Positions 1 to 5,141 of a stretch of DNA of 5,141 bases are shown in pieces. Source of the DNA: JAAYHC01 sp964483175 (GTDB lineage Bacteria > Bacillota > UBA5301); the NCBI GenBank assembly GCA_964483175.1, contig CAZAAT010000096.1, positions 1 through 5,141 on the forward strand. The letters are read 5' to 3'. The notes beneath the pieces were generated by a model. That model saw only the letters and a list, made by a program, of their open reading frames with translations. It was not told the DNA's origin and did no database searches. The first letter of the stretch is position 1; each line of letters opens with the position of its first letter. The position numbers and the translations under genes were made by a program.

Positions 1-569
1 TCTTTGACCAAAGCATCTTCATTAAGGCTCAGTGTTTCTAGGGCATGACTGATAATAAACCCGTCAAGACAGACCATGACCGGCAGTTGAACATCCGGAT
101 GCTCGGCAATTTTGACCGCCTGAATTAGATTATCATACGCCTCCTGGGCATTTTCTGAATATAGCTGAATCCAGCCAGAATCTCGTTCACCCATAGTATC
201 AGAGTGATCACAGTGGATATTAATTGGGCCTGATAGCGCCCTGTTAGCTACGGCCATGACAATTGGCAACCGCATGGAAGCGGCGATATAGACGACCTCA
301 TGCATATATGCTAAGCCCTGGCTTGAAGTCGCAGTCATCGCTCTTGCCCCAGCAGCGCTGGCACCGATAACCGCCGACATGGCACTATGCTCGCTCTCTA
401 CCGTGACGAACTCGGTATCCACCAGCCCGTCCGCCACGAAGGTCGAATAAATTTGGACAATCTCAGTTTGTGGGGTAATAGGATATGCCGCTATAACATC
501 CGGGTTAATCTGCTTCATCCCATGTGCTATAGCCTCATTACCGGTATATGCAACGGTTTTACTCACCAT
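1..569 (-). CDS. porA: Pyruvate:ferredoxin oxidoreductase, alpha subunit (partial, C-terminus off the left edge)
   Basis: The first 189 codons of the alpha subunit are open from the ATG at 569 to the window edge; the rest lies outside. PorA carries the pyrimidine-binding half of the thiamine diphosphate site in the enzyme that converts pyruvate + CoA to acetyl-CoA + CO2, reducing ferredoxin, and can run in reverse in autotrophs. Visible family hallmarks are YPITPQT (residues 29-35), VESEHSAM (57-64), where E60 matches the glutamate that activates the cofactor, TSSQG (81-85), and NRALSGPINIHCDHSD (109-124) with the substrate-side arginine R110. The sequence resembles Thermotoga-type PorA closely as I remember it, which favours pyruvate over 2-oxoglutarate or branched oxoacids. 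It follows porD by 18 nt. GGAGG (574-578) lies only 4 nt before the ATG; GTG at codon 2 (566) would have 7 nt spacing and is a possible alternative start. porB should follow beyond position 1. Confidence 0.95.
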   Translation of the reverse strand, partial: MVSKTVAYTGNEAIAHGMKQINPDVIAAYPITPQTEIVQIYSTFVADGLVDTEFVTVESEHSAMSAVIGASAAGARAMTATSSQGLAYMHEVVYIAASMRLPIVMAVANRALSGPINIHCDHSDTMGERDSGWIQLYSENAQEAYDNLIQAVKIAEHPDVQLPVMVCLDGFIISHALETLSLNEDALVK

Positions 570-587
570 TTATCCTCCTTTCGCTCG

Positions 588-953
588 CTAGTCGCGGAAT
601 TTGCTTTCTGGGACCATTTCAATTGCTTTATGGCGTTCTTTGGTCTCCCGATCAATCTTACCCGGGCACTCAGTAGCGCAAATACCGCAACCCTTGCAGT
701 GGGCCAGATCAAATCCGGTAACCTTGCCCCCTTCTACCCGCACTGCGTTATCAGGGCAATAGACCCAACAAAATAGACACTGAATACAATTGGGCTCCCG
801 CCACACCGGGCGCAGCACCCGCCAATCACCGGTCTGAAACTGAATGGCATTTCCGGCCTCGGTGATCATTCCTGCCGGCAGTAGATCTTGCCAACCTGGA
901 AGTTCCTTAGCATGAGCCGCTACATTCGCTGTCTTTTTGGCCTCGCTATCCAT
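588..953 (-). CDS. porD: Pyruvate:ferredoxin oxidoreductase, delta subunit (2x[4Fe-4S] ferredoxin-like)
   Basis: A 121-residue electron-transfer subunit that relays electrons from the catalytic alpha/beta core of cytoplasmic pyruvate oxidoreductase to free ferredoxin. Two complete CxxCxxCxxxCP motifs are present: C56, C59, C62, C66 and C86, C89, C92, C96, enough for two [4Fe-4S] clusters. The segment GDWRVLRPVW (42-51) before the first motif is typical of PorD. Compared with the roughly 100-residue Thermotoga form as I remember it, this protein has an Ala/Lys-rich N-terminal extension of about 15-20 residues and about ten extra charged residues (99-108) between the last cysteine motif and the conserved KAIEM tail. 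The start codon shares its A with the porG stop (TAATG at 955-951), and an eight-base AGGAGGTG (962-969) lies inside the porG end, so translation is probably coupled. The fused single-chain form of the enzyme is excluded because the subunits are separate genes. Confidence 0.96.
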   Translation of the reverse strand: MDSEAKKTANVAAHAKELPGWQDLLPAGMITEAGNAIQFQTGDWRVLRPVWREPNCIQCLFCWVYCPDNAVRVEGGKVTGFDLAHCKGCGICATECPGKIDRETKERHKAIEMVPESKFRD

Positions 954-969
954 TAACCCTGCACCTCCT
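951..969 (-). promoter_or_regulatory. Overlapping stop/start (TAATG) with porD ribosome binding site inside porG
   Basis: The porG TAA (955-953) and porD ATG (953-951) share one A. AGGAGGTG (962-969) lies 8 nt upstream, inside the last codons of porG. This arrangement usually couples translation of the two cistrons, in keeping with subunits made in equal amounts. Confidence 0.85.
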
Positions 970-1534
970 CATAAGCACGCTGGATTGCTTGCAGGTTTCC
1001 AGCGATAACCTCCGGTTTATTGCGGAACTTTTTCTCCAGTTTGCGCTTGGTATCTTCGATGACATCATCGATGTTTAACAGTTTGGTTGCTCCAATCAAA
1101 GCGCCCATCATCGGAGTGTTGGGGATTGCCCTGCCGATTGTGTCGAGCGCGATCCGGGTTGCGTCAATGGTACAAACCCTGATACCGCTCTCCTCTAAGC
1201 CCAGTTTCTTCCGCATCTCGCTGGGATCTTTGTCAGTATTGATGACCAATACGCCATCCTCAGGCACCCCATCGGTGAAATCAACCGAGCCCACAAAGGT
1301 GGAATCTAGAACTACAACGTACTTCGGCTCCTTGACATGGCAGTGTACGGTGATCGGATTATCGCTAATCCGGTTATAAGCAACTACCGGGGCTCCCATC
1401 CGTTCCGGCCCGTACTCCGGAAACGCCTGGATGTACTTGCCCGCTGCCGAAGCAGATTCGCCTAATAGTAAAGCAGCGGTTTTGGCTCCTTGGCCGCCTC
1501 GGCCATGCCAACGTATTTCCAAGTATTGAGCCAT
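953..1534 (-). CDS. porG: Pyruvate:ferredoxin oxidoreductase, gamma subunit
   Basis: A 193-residue subunit of the 2-oxoacid:acceptor oxidoreductase gamma family, matching the usual length of about 190. It forms the structural domain that packs against the alpha/beta core near the CoA entry side. Diagnostic motifs are HGRGGQGAKTAA (10-21), FPEYGPERMGAPV (38-50) and IPNTPMMGAL (137-146). There is no signal peptide or membrane segment; the complex is cytoplasmic. The ATG at 1534 is preceded by AAAGGAGGT (1541-1549) with 7 nt spacing to the GGAGG core, one of the strongest ribosome binding sites in the window, which settles the start. It begins 31 nt after the glyA stop and ends in a one-base overlap with porD. 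The order gamma-delta-alpha is that of four-subunit por operons in Thermotoga and archaea. A related 2-oxoacid specificity cannot be excluded from this subunit alone. Confidence 0.96.
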   Translation of the reverse strand: MAQYLEIRWHGRGGQGAKTAALLLGESASAAGKYIQAFPEYGPERMGAPVVAYNRISDNPITVHCHVKEPKYVVVLDSTFVGSVDFTDGVPEDGVLVINTDKDPSEMRKKLGLEESGIRVCTIDATRIALDTIGRAIPNTPMMGALIGATKLLNIDDVIEDTKRKLEKKFRNKPEVIAGNLQAIQRAYEEVQG

Positions 1535-1565
1535 CTTTAAACCTCCTTTAAACTATATAGTGTGC

Positions 1566-2822
1566 TTATTGTTGATACAATCTGCAAAGATCAGCAACTT
1601 CTTCCTTAGCCCGAATCAGAGCCTCCTCACCCGGCTCGGCAACCAAAACTTTATCCATGATCTCTGCGATCCGCACCATCTCGTCCGGGCCCAACCCTTT
1701 AGTGGTAGCCGCTGGGGTACCAATTCTAATGCCACTGGTAACAAAGGGGCTACGGGTTTCGAAGGGGATCGTATTTTTATTTACGGTGATCCCGATCGAA
1801 TCCAGAACATGTTCCGCATCTTTGCCGGTAATATCACGGTTAGTTAAATCGATTAGAATCAGATGATTATCGGTCCCACCGGAAATCAGCCGGAACCCGC
1901 GGGCGAGCAAAGCTTCTGCCAATGATTTGGCATTATTTACTACTTTCTGCTGATAGTCTTTAAAATCCTGGCTTAATGCCTCTCTAAATGACACAGCCTT
2001 TCCGGCAATTACATGCATTAATGGTCCACCCTGAATGCCCGGGAAAATTGCTTTGTCAATTGCTTTAGCAAACTCCTTGGTCGTCAAAATCATACCCCCA
2101 CGTGGGCCGCGCAAGGTTTTATGGGTGGTTGTCGTCACAAAAGTAGCATGCGGCACCGGGCTGGGATGTAATCCTGCAGCGACTAGTCCGGCTATATGAG
2201 CCATATCCACCATAAGATATGCGCCAACTTCATTGGCGATCTCCGCAAAAGTCTTGAAATCAATAATTCGGGGGTAAGCACTGGCCCCGGCGACAATGAG
2301 TTTCGGTTTGTTCTCCTTGGCAAGCCGTCTCACCAGATCATAGTCGATACGCTCGGTTTTTTCGCTAACCCCGTAAAAGACCATCTTGTAGGTCTTACCG
2401 GAGAAGTTGACCGGGCTGCCATGGGTTAGGTGTCCGCCATGGGTGAGATCCATGCCCATTACAGTATCCCCGGGTTCGAGCACGGTATTGTAGACCGCCA
2501 TGTTAGCCTGGGATCCGGAATGAGGCTGTACGTTGGCATGCTCTGCGCCGAACAGTTCCCTAGCTCGATCGCGGGCCAAATCTTCAACTAGATCTACGTA
2601 CTCACATCCACCATAGTAGCGTTTTCCGGGGTAGCCTTCAGCGTATTTGTTGGTTAGCACCGAGCCTTGTGCGGCTCGAACCGCATCACTAACAAAATTC
2701 TCTGAGGCGATCAGCTCAATCTTCTCAGATTGGCGATCCTCCTCAAGCCTGATCGCGTCGGCGACTTCCGGGTCTACTGACCTGACTAACTGGTTTAATA
2801 TTTCATTAAACTGATTCTGCAT
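1566..2822 (-). CDS. glyA: Serine hydroxymethyltransferase
   Basis: A 418-residue PLP enzyme that interconverts serine + tetrahydrofolate with glycine + 5,10-methylene-tetrahydrofolate, supplying one-carbon units or building serine from them. The family signature is intact: LTNKYAEGYPGKRYYGGCE (56-74) with catalytic-site E62, HSGSQAN (101-107) for phosphate binding, DMAHIAGL (206-213) with the ring-binding aspartate D206, and THKTLRGPRGG (233-243), where K235 is the Schiff-base lysine. The C-terminal substrate-binding RIGTPAATTKG is also present. Length fits the bacterial family (about 412-420). An ATG at 2843 would add seven residues (MSGGDLV) but has no ribosome binding site; GGAGGAG (2831-2837) lies 8 nt before the ATG at 2822, so I choose the shorter form. 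A terminator hairpin lies just upstream, and porG starts 31 nt downstream without an intervening terminator. PLP needed here is made by the product of the preceding gene, pdxS. Confidence 0.98.
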   Translation of the reverse strand: MQNQFNEILNQLVRSVDPEVADAIRLEEDRQSEKIELIASENFVSDAVRAAQGSVLTNKYAEGYPGKRYYGGCEYVDLVEDLARDRARELFGAEHANVQPHSGSQANMAVYNTVLEPGDTVMGMDLTHGGHLTHGSPVNFSGKTYKMVFYGVSEKTERIDYDLVRRLAKENKPKLIVAGASAYPRIIDFKTFAEIANEVGAYLMVDMAHIAGLVAAGLHPSPVPHATFVTTTTHKTLRGPRGGMILTTKEFAKAIDKAIFPGIQGGPLMHVIAGKAVSFREALSQDFKDYQQKVVNNAKSLAEALLARGFRLISGGTDNHLILIDLTNRDITGKDAEHVLDSIGITVNKNTIPFETRSPFVTSGIRIGTPAATTKGLGPDEMVRIAEIMDKVLVAEPGEEALIRAKEEVADLCRLYQQ

Positions 2823-2830
2823 GACAAGGT

Positions 2831-2837
2831 CTCCTCC
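2831..2837 (-). promoter_or_regulatory. Ribosome binding site that fixes the glyA start
   Basis: GGAGGAG on the minus strand is spaced 8 nt from the ATG at 2822. It lies inside the seven extra codons that the ATG at 2843 would add; that earlier ATG is preceded by A/T-rich sequence without any Shine-Dalgarno match. Confidence 0.88.
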
Positions 2838-2859
2838 ACTCATTATTAGCTTGAAATAG

Positions 2860-2893
2860 AAAAAACGCCCCAGGGAAACAGAGGGCTGGGGCG
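2860..2893 (-). terminator. Intrinsic terminator between pdxS and glyA (possible glyA leader attenuator)
   Basis: On the minus strand a perfect 8-bp stem, CGCCCCAG (2886-2893) with CTGGGGCG (2866-2873), closes a 12-nt loop and runs straight into six Ts (2860-2865), the textbook form of a Rho-independent terminator. No T-tract follows on the plus strand, so it acts only in the direction of the genes. It is 67 nt after the pdxS stop and only 23 nt before the glyA ribosome binding site, so besides ending the pdxS transcript it may lie within the glyA leader. Confidence 0.88.
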
Positions 2894-2960
2894 ATGTTTG
2901 CTACAATTATTTCTCTGCTATCTGATGAACAAAATACTCATACACGCGGTAATATTTCTG

Positions 2961-3848
2961 TTACCAGCCGCGTTTCTGAATCCTTTCCTCATCTTTGAGT
3001 GATCCGGCAAAAATACCCCGCATCGCTTCGCCGATGCCGCGTGACACTTTGGCAATAACATCCGGATCATCGTAGTGGGCGGTGGCCTCAACTATCGCCT
3101 TGGCCCGCTCTGGAGGGTTAGCCGATTTAAAGATTCCGGAGCCGACGAAGATCCCGTCAGCACCTAGTTGCATCATCAACGCTGCGTCGGCAGGGGTAGC
3201 AATCCCGCCGGCCGCAAAGTTAACCACCGGCAGCCGTCCGGCCTCCCGCACAGCCTTGATCAGTTCATAGGGGGCTCCCATCTCCTTTGCGATCGTCATC
3301 AGTTCTTCCTCGGGAGCGTTAAGAACCCGCCTAATATCATTATTTACCTGACGCAGATGGCGAACCGCCTCGACAACGTCACCGGTGCCGGCCTCACCTT
3401 TGGTGCGCATCATTGCTGCACCTTCACCAATCCGGCGCAAGGCCTCACCGAGATTTCGGGCCCCACAGACAAAGGGAACTTTAAACTCGTGCTTGTCAAT
3501 ATGGTAATCTTCATCAGCGGGGGTTAGCACTTCGCTTTCATCAATATAGTCTATCCCTAGGGCCTCTAAAACTTGGGCTTCAACAAAATGACCAATCCGG
3601 GCTTTCGCCATGACAGGTATGCTGACCGCCTTTTGAATCTTTTCAATAACCAGCGGATCCGCCATTCTCGCCACGCCACCGGCTGCCCGAATATCCGCAG
3701 GAACCCGCTCTAGGGCCATAACCGCAACCGCACCGGCATCTTCGGCAATTTTAGCCTGCTCAGGGGTTGTAACATCCATAATGACGCCGCCCTTTAAGGT
3801 CTGAGCGAGCCCCACTTTATTTTCCCAAGTCGCTTTCTCATGTGTCAT
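2961..3848 (-). CDS. pdxS: Pyridoxal 5'-phosphate synthase, PdxS (lyase) subunit
   Basis: A 295-residue TIM-barrel synthase that condenses ribose 5-phosphate, glyceraldehyde 3-phosphate and ammonia into PLP (the DXP-independent vitamin B6 route). The catalytic residues are in place: D25 in GGVIMDV (20-26), K82 in MAKARIGHFVEAQ (80-92), which forms the first covalent sugar adduct, and K150, the second lysine, followed by GTGD (154-157) of the phosphate loop. Length agrees with the usual 290-297. Longer starts exist (TTG at 3872, ATG at 3866), but GGAGGAG at 3858-3864 is placed 9 nt before the ATG at 3848 and would overlap or follow the longer starts, so 3848 is preferred. Ammonia normally comes from the glutaminase PdxT, usually encoded next door; no pdxT is present here. 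Upstream is the YchF-type gene (82 nt gap, with a possible promoter); downstream, after a terminator hairpin, is glyA. Confidence 0.97.
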   Translation of the reverse strand: MTHEKATWENKVGLAQTLKGGVIMDVTTPEQAKIAEDAGAVAVMALERVPADIRAAGGVARMADPLVIEKIQKAVSIPVMAKARIGHFVEAQVLEALGIDYIDESEVLTPADEDYHIDKHEFKVPFVCGARNLGEALRRIGEGAAMMRTKGEAGTGDVVEAVRHLRQVNNDIRRVLNAPEEELMTIAKEMGAPYELIKAVREAGRLPVVNFAAGGIATPADAALMMQLGADGIFVGSGIFKSANPPERAKAIVEATAHYDDPDVIAKVSRGIGEAMRGIFAGSLKDEERIQKRGW

Positions 3849-3857
3849 TGAAAGCTT

Positions 3858-3864
3858 CTCCTCC
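3858..3864 (-). promoter_or_regulatory. Ribosome binding site that fixes the pdxS start
   Basis: GGAGGAG on the minus strand lies 9 nt before the ATG at 3848. The in-frame TTG (3872) and ATG (3866) lie upstream of or overlap this element and have no such site of their own, so they are unlikely starts. Confidence 0.85.
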
Positions 3865-3879
3865 ATTTCCAAAAAGTGT

Positions 3880-3906
3880 TTTGTATCTGTTCAACTTAGC
3901 TGTCAA
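3880..3906 (-). promoter_or_regulatory. Possible promoter for pdxS
   Basis: The minus strand carries a consensus -35 TTGACA at 3901-3906, then after a short 15-nt spacer TACAAA (3880-3885, four of six to TATAAT). Transcription would begin close to 3873, just ahead of the pdxS ribosome binding site. The -35 is perfect but the -10 and spacer are poor, so it is only a candidate; pdxS could also be read from the promoter of the upstream gene. Confidence 0.35.
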
Positions 3907-3922
3907 AATTCCTTCCGGAATT
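3907..3922 (-). repeat. Short inverted repeat after the YchF-type gene
   Basis: AATTCC (3907-3912) and GGAATT (3917-3922) form a perfect 6-bp stem with a 4-nt loop, located 8 bases past the stop codon of the YchF-type gene. On the minus strand it is followed by TTTG rather than a long T-tract and the stem is A/T-rich, so it is at best a weak terminator. It abuts the -35 of the possible pdxS promoter and might instead mark an operator. Confidence 0.3.
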
Positions 3923-3930
3923 AGAAAAAC

Positions 3931-5013
3931 CTATACATTAAACCTAAAATTAACAATATCCCCATCCTGAAGGATATAATCGGCCGGCTCGAGTCTGACC
4001 AGTCCTTCTTTCTGAGCTGCATCCATCGAGCCAGCAGCGATAAAGTCGTGATAACTAATAACCTCCGCCCGAATAAACCCACGTTCGATGTCGGAGTGGA
4101 TCTTGCCGGCACCTTTGCGCGCATTGGTGCCTCTTCTGATTGGCCAGGCTCTCACCTCATCTTTCCCTGAGGTAAGAAAAGAAATCAGACCTAGCCGCTC
4201 ATAGGCAGCTTGGGTAACCTTAACCAAGCCGGACTCGGTAATCCCCAGCTCCTCCATGAAAGTGTTTCGATCTTCTTCATCCATAGCGCTGATCTCTGCC
4301 TCGATCTTGGCCGAGACGACGACCAGCGGTGCGTGATGGGCCTCGGCGTACTTGCGTACTTCGGCGCTTTTCGCGAAATCCCCGCTTACCAAAGCATCTT
4401 CATCGGTATTGACTACAATCATCATCGGTTTTACTGTCAGAAAAGATAACGAGTATACTGCCGCCTTTTCCTGGTCTGTTAGCTCCACGGTACTTAACGG
4501 GCGTTCCTCGTTCAGCGCACTCTGATATTTTTCCAGAGCGGACCGTTCAAAGGCTTCTTCGGGGCGCGGCTTTTTATTCTTAGCAATCCGTTCTAACCTG
4601 GTTTCAACCAAGGTCAAGTCGGCCAAGAGTAGTTCGGTATGTATCTGCTCCAAGTCCCGGATTGGGTCGATCTCCTCGTAGATAAAAGGAACGCTTGGAT
4701 CGCCAAAAGCCCGAACTACATGCACTAACGCCTCTGCATCCTGTACATAATCCAAAAATTTGCGATTGGCCTCTTTACCACTGCTTGGGTTCAGCCCTGG
4801 AATATCAGAAAACTCTACCGTCGCATAGGTCGTCTTCTTCGGTTGGTAAATCTCGCTAAGCTTGTCAATGCGCTGATCTGGAACCGGCGCCTTACCAAGG
4901 TTGGCTTCACGACCTTCACCAAATAACACACCCGTCTCGGCAGATGCCCCGGTCAGTAGATTAAACAGCGTGGTTTTACCCACGGTTGGCAAACCGATAA
5001 TGCCGATCTTCAT
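3931..5013 (-). CDS. YchF/Obg-family P-loop nucleotide-binding protein with C-terminal TGS-like (DUF933) domain, divergent form
   Basis: A 360-residue protein with the YchF layout: an N-terminal P-loop domain, a helical insertion (about 115-185, charged and possibly coiled-coil), and a C-terminal TGS-like domain (about 275-360) that ends in GDIVNFRFNV, nearly as in E. coli YchF. Nucleotide motifs are G1 GLPTVGKTT (7-15), G3 DIPGL (70-74) and NTDE (202-205). The last replaces the GTPase NKxD and fits the NxxE of YchF, a family known to prefer ATP and to associate with ribosomes. The N-terminal region is unlike canonical YchF: G1 has TVGKTT rather than NVGKST, the switch I stretch FPFCTIEPN is replaced by LFGEGREAN (30-38), and there is no cysteine in the whole protein. 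I therefore read it as the divergent paralogue group often labelled DUF933 protein and give no symbol. GGAGG precedes the ATG by 10 nt, and a good promoter lies upstream. Confidence 0.9.
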   Translation of the reverse strand: MKIGIIGLPTVGKTTLFNLLTGASAETGVLFGEGREANLGKAPVPDQRIDKLSEIYQPKKTTYATVEFSDIPGLNPSSGKEANRKFLDYVQDAEALVHVVRAFGDPSVPFIYEEIDPIRDLEQIHTELLLADLTLVETRLERIAKNKKPRPEEAFERSALEKYQSALNEERPLSTVELTDQEKAAVYSLSFLTVKPMMIVVNTDEDALVSGDFAKSAEVRKYAEAHHAPLVVVSAKIEAEISAMDEEDRNTFMEELGITESGLVKVTQAAYERLGLISFLTSGKDEVRAWPIRRGTNARKGAGKIHSDIERGFIRAEVISYHDFIAAGSMDAAQKEGLVRLEPADYILQDGDIVNFRFNV

Positions 5014-5041
5014 CTCGATAATCCCTCCAGACTACCAGGGT

Positions 5042-5070
5042 ATTATACCATAACCTGGGCTTACTGGAAA
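5042..5070 (-). promoter_or_regulatory. Sigma-A type promoter with extended -10, for the YchF-type gene
   Basis: On the minus strand a perfect TATAAT (5042-5047) is preceded by TG one base upstream (5049-5050), making an extended -10. Seventeen bases further upstream is TTTCCA (5065-5070), four of six matches to TTGACA. Transcription would start near 5035, giving a leader of about 20 nt that still contains the ribosome binding site at 5023-5028. This is the clearest promoter in the window. Confidence 0.72.
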
Positions 5071-5141
5071 CCGCCACAACCCCCGGAGTACCTGTAAAGG
5101 TTTAGTAGGTCAAAAGAAAACCTCGCAGCTATCTATACTAA
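5071..5141. other. Upstream intergenic stretch at the right edge, nothing assignable
   Basis: No coding frame with a start and ribosome binding site is visible in these 71 bases. There is a small imperfect palindrome (CCTGTAAAGG at 5091-5100) and a 5-bp inverted repeat (GGTTT 5099-5103 with AAACC 5118-5122). Neither looks like a terminator or a known operator. Confidence 0.5.

Noticed and set aside
387..776. Open reading frame of 129 codons on the plus strand
   Set aside because: It is antisense to porA and porD, whose protein motifs are unmistakable, and it has no ribosome binding site or recognisable domain.
1020..1379. Plus-strand open frame of 119 codons opposite porG
   Set aside because: It is a shadow of the conserved porG frame; the translation is low in complexity and resembles no family.
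1552..1582. Possible internal promoter before porG (TATATA within the ACTATATAGT palindrome, TTGTAT 15 nt upstream)
   Set aside because: The -35 matches only TTG and the spacer is short; A/T-rich sequence before a ribosome binding site is expected by chance. It cannot be ruled out but is not supported enough to list.
2409..2450. Near-repeat of CCATGGGT on the plus strand within glyA
   Set aside because: It is explained by the protein: the conserved THGGHLTHG segment of serine hydroxymethyltransferase repeats Thr-His-Gly codons.
2894..2960. Riboswitch or T-box upstream of glyA
   Set aside because: Only 67 nt lie between the pdxS stop and the terminator, and I see neither the T-box core nor the tandem glycine aptamer pattern.
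2945..2972. Inverted repeat around the pdxS stop (GGTAA 2948-2952 with TTACC 2961-2965, plus CGCGG/CCGCG)
   Set aside because: The stems are 5 bp, the two pairings are mutually exclusive, part lies in coding sequence, and no T-tract follows; the true terminator is further downstream.
3168..3527. Plus-strand open frame of 119 codons opposite pdxS
   Set aside because: It is antisense to the strongly conserved catalytic half of pdxS and lacks a ribosome binding site.
3921..4124. Minus-strand 67-codon open frame overlapping the end of the YchF-type gene
   Set aside because: It lies in another frame of the conserved TGS-like domain, with no independent start signal; the Arg/Leu-rich translation is typical of a shadow frame.

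Overview
The window reads as ordinary chromosomal DNA from an obligately anaerobic bacterium, most likely a clostridium-like member of the Bacillota. Three things point there: a four-subunit, oxygen-sensitive pyruvate:ferredoxin oxidoreductase; strong AGGAGG-type ribosome binding sites before every gene; and a YchF-family P-loop protein of a divergent form that I associate with anaerobic Firmicutes. This placement is inference; there is no rRNA or other marker to fix the taxon. Base composition and codon use look uniform, with roughly balanced GC by eye. I see no mobile element, CRISPR array, tRNA, rRNA or recognisable riboswitch.

All six genes lie on the minus strand, so transcription runs from right to left. 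From the right edge they are: a promoter and a YchF-type nucleotide-binding protein (5013-3931); pdxS, the synthase subunit of the PLP synthase (3848-2961); an intrinsic terminator hairpin (2860-2893); glyA, serine hydroxymethyltransferase (2822-1566); then porG (1534-953), porD (953-588) and porA (569-1, cut by the left edge). The first candidate start is not the best one for pdxS and glyA. In both cases a Shine-Dalgarno sequence inside the longer reading frame selects a start 24 and 21 nt further in.

The genes link central one-carbon, amino-acid and pyruvate metabolism. PdxS makes pyridoxal 5'-phosphate, the cofactor of GlyA. GlyA interconverts serine and glycine with tetrahydrofolate one-carbon units. 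PorGDA (with PorB presumably just off the left edge) interconverts pyruvate and acetyl-CoA + CO2 with ferredoxin. glyA and porG are 31 nt apart with no terminator between them, porG and porD overlap by one base (TAATG), and porD and porA are 18 nt apart, so glyA-porGDA looks like one transcription unit.

The points most worth a second look are regulatory and contextual. An intrinsic terminator sits between pdxS and glyA, only 23 nt before the glyA ribosome binding site, which leaves no room for a promoter after it. pdxS has no adjacent pdxT. The YchF-type protein lacks cysteine entirely and has a changed switch I region. glyA is apparently co-transcribed with por. I found no convincing sign of a previously undescribed system.
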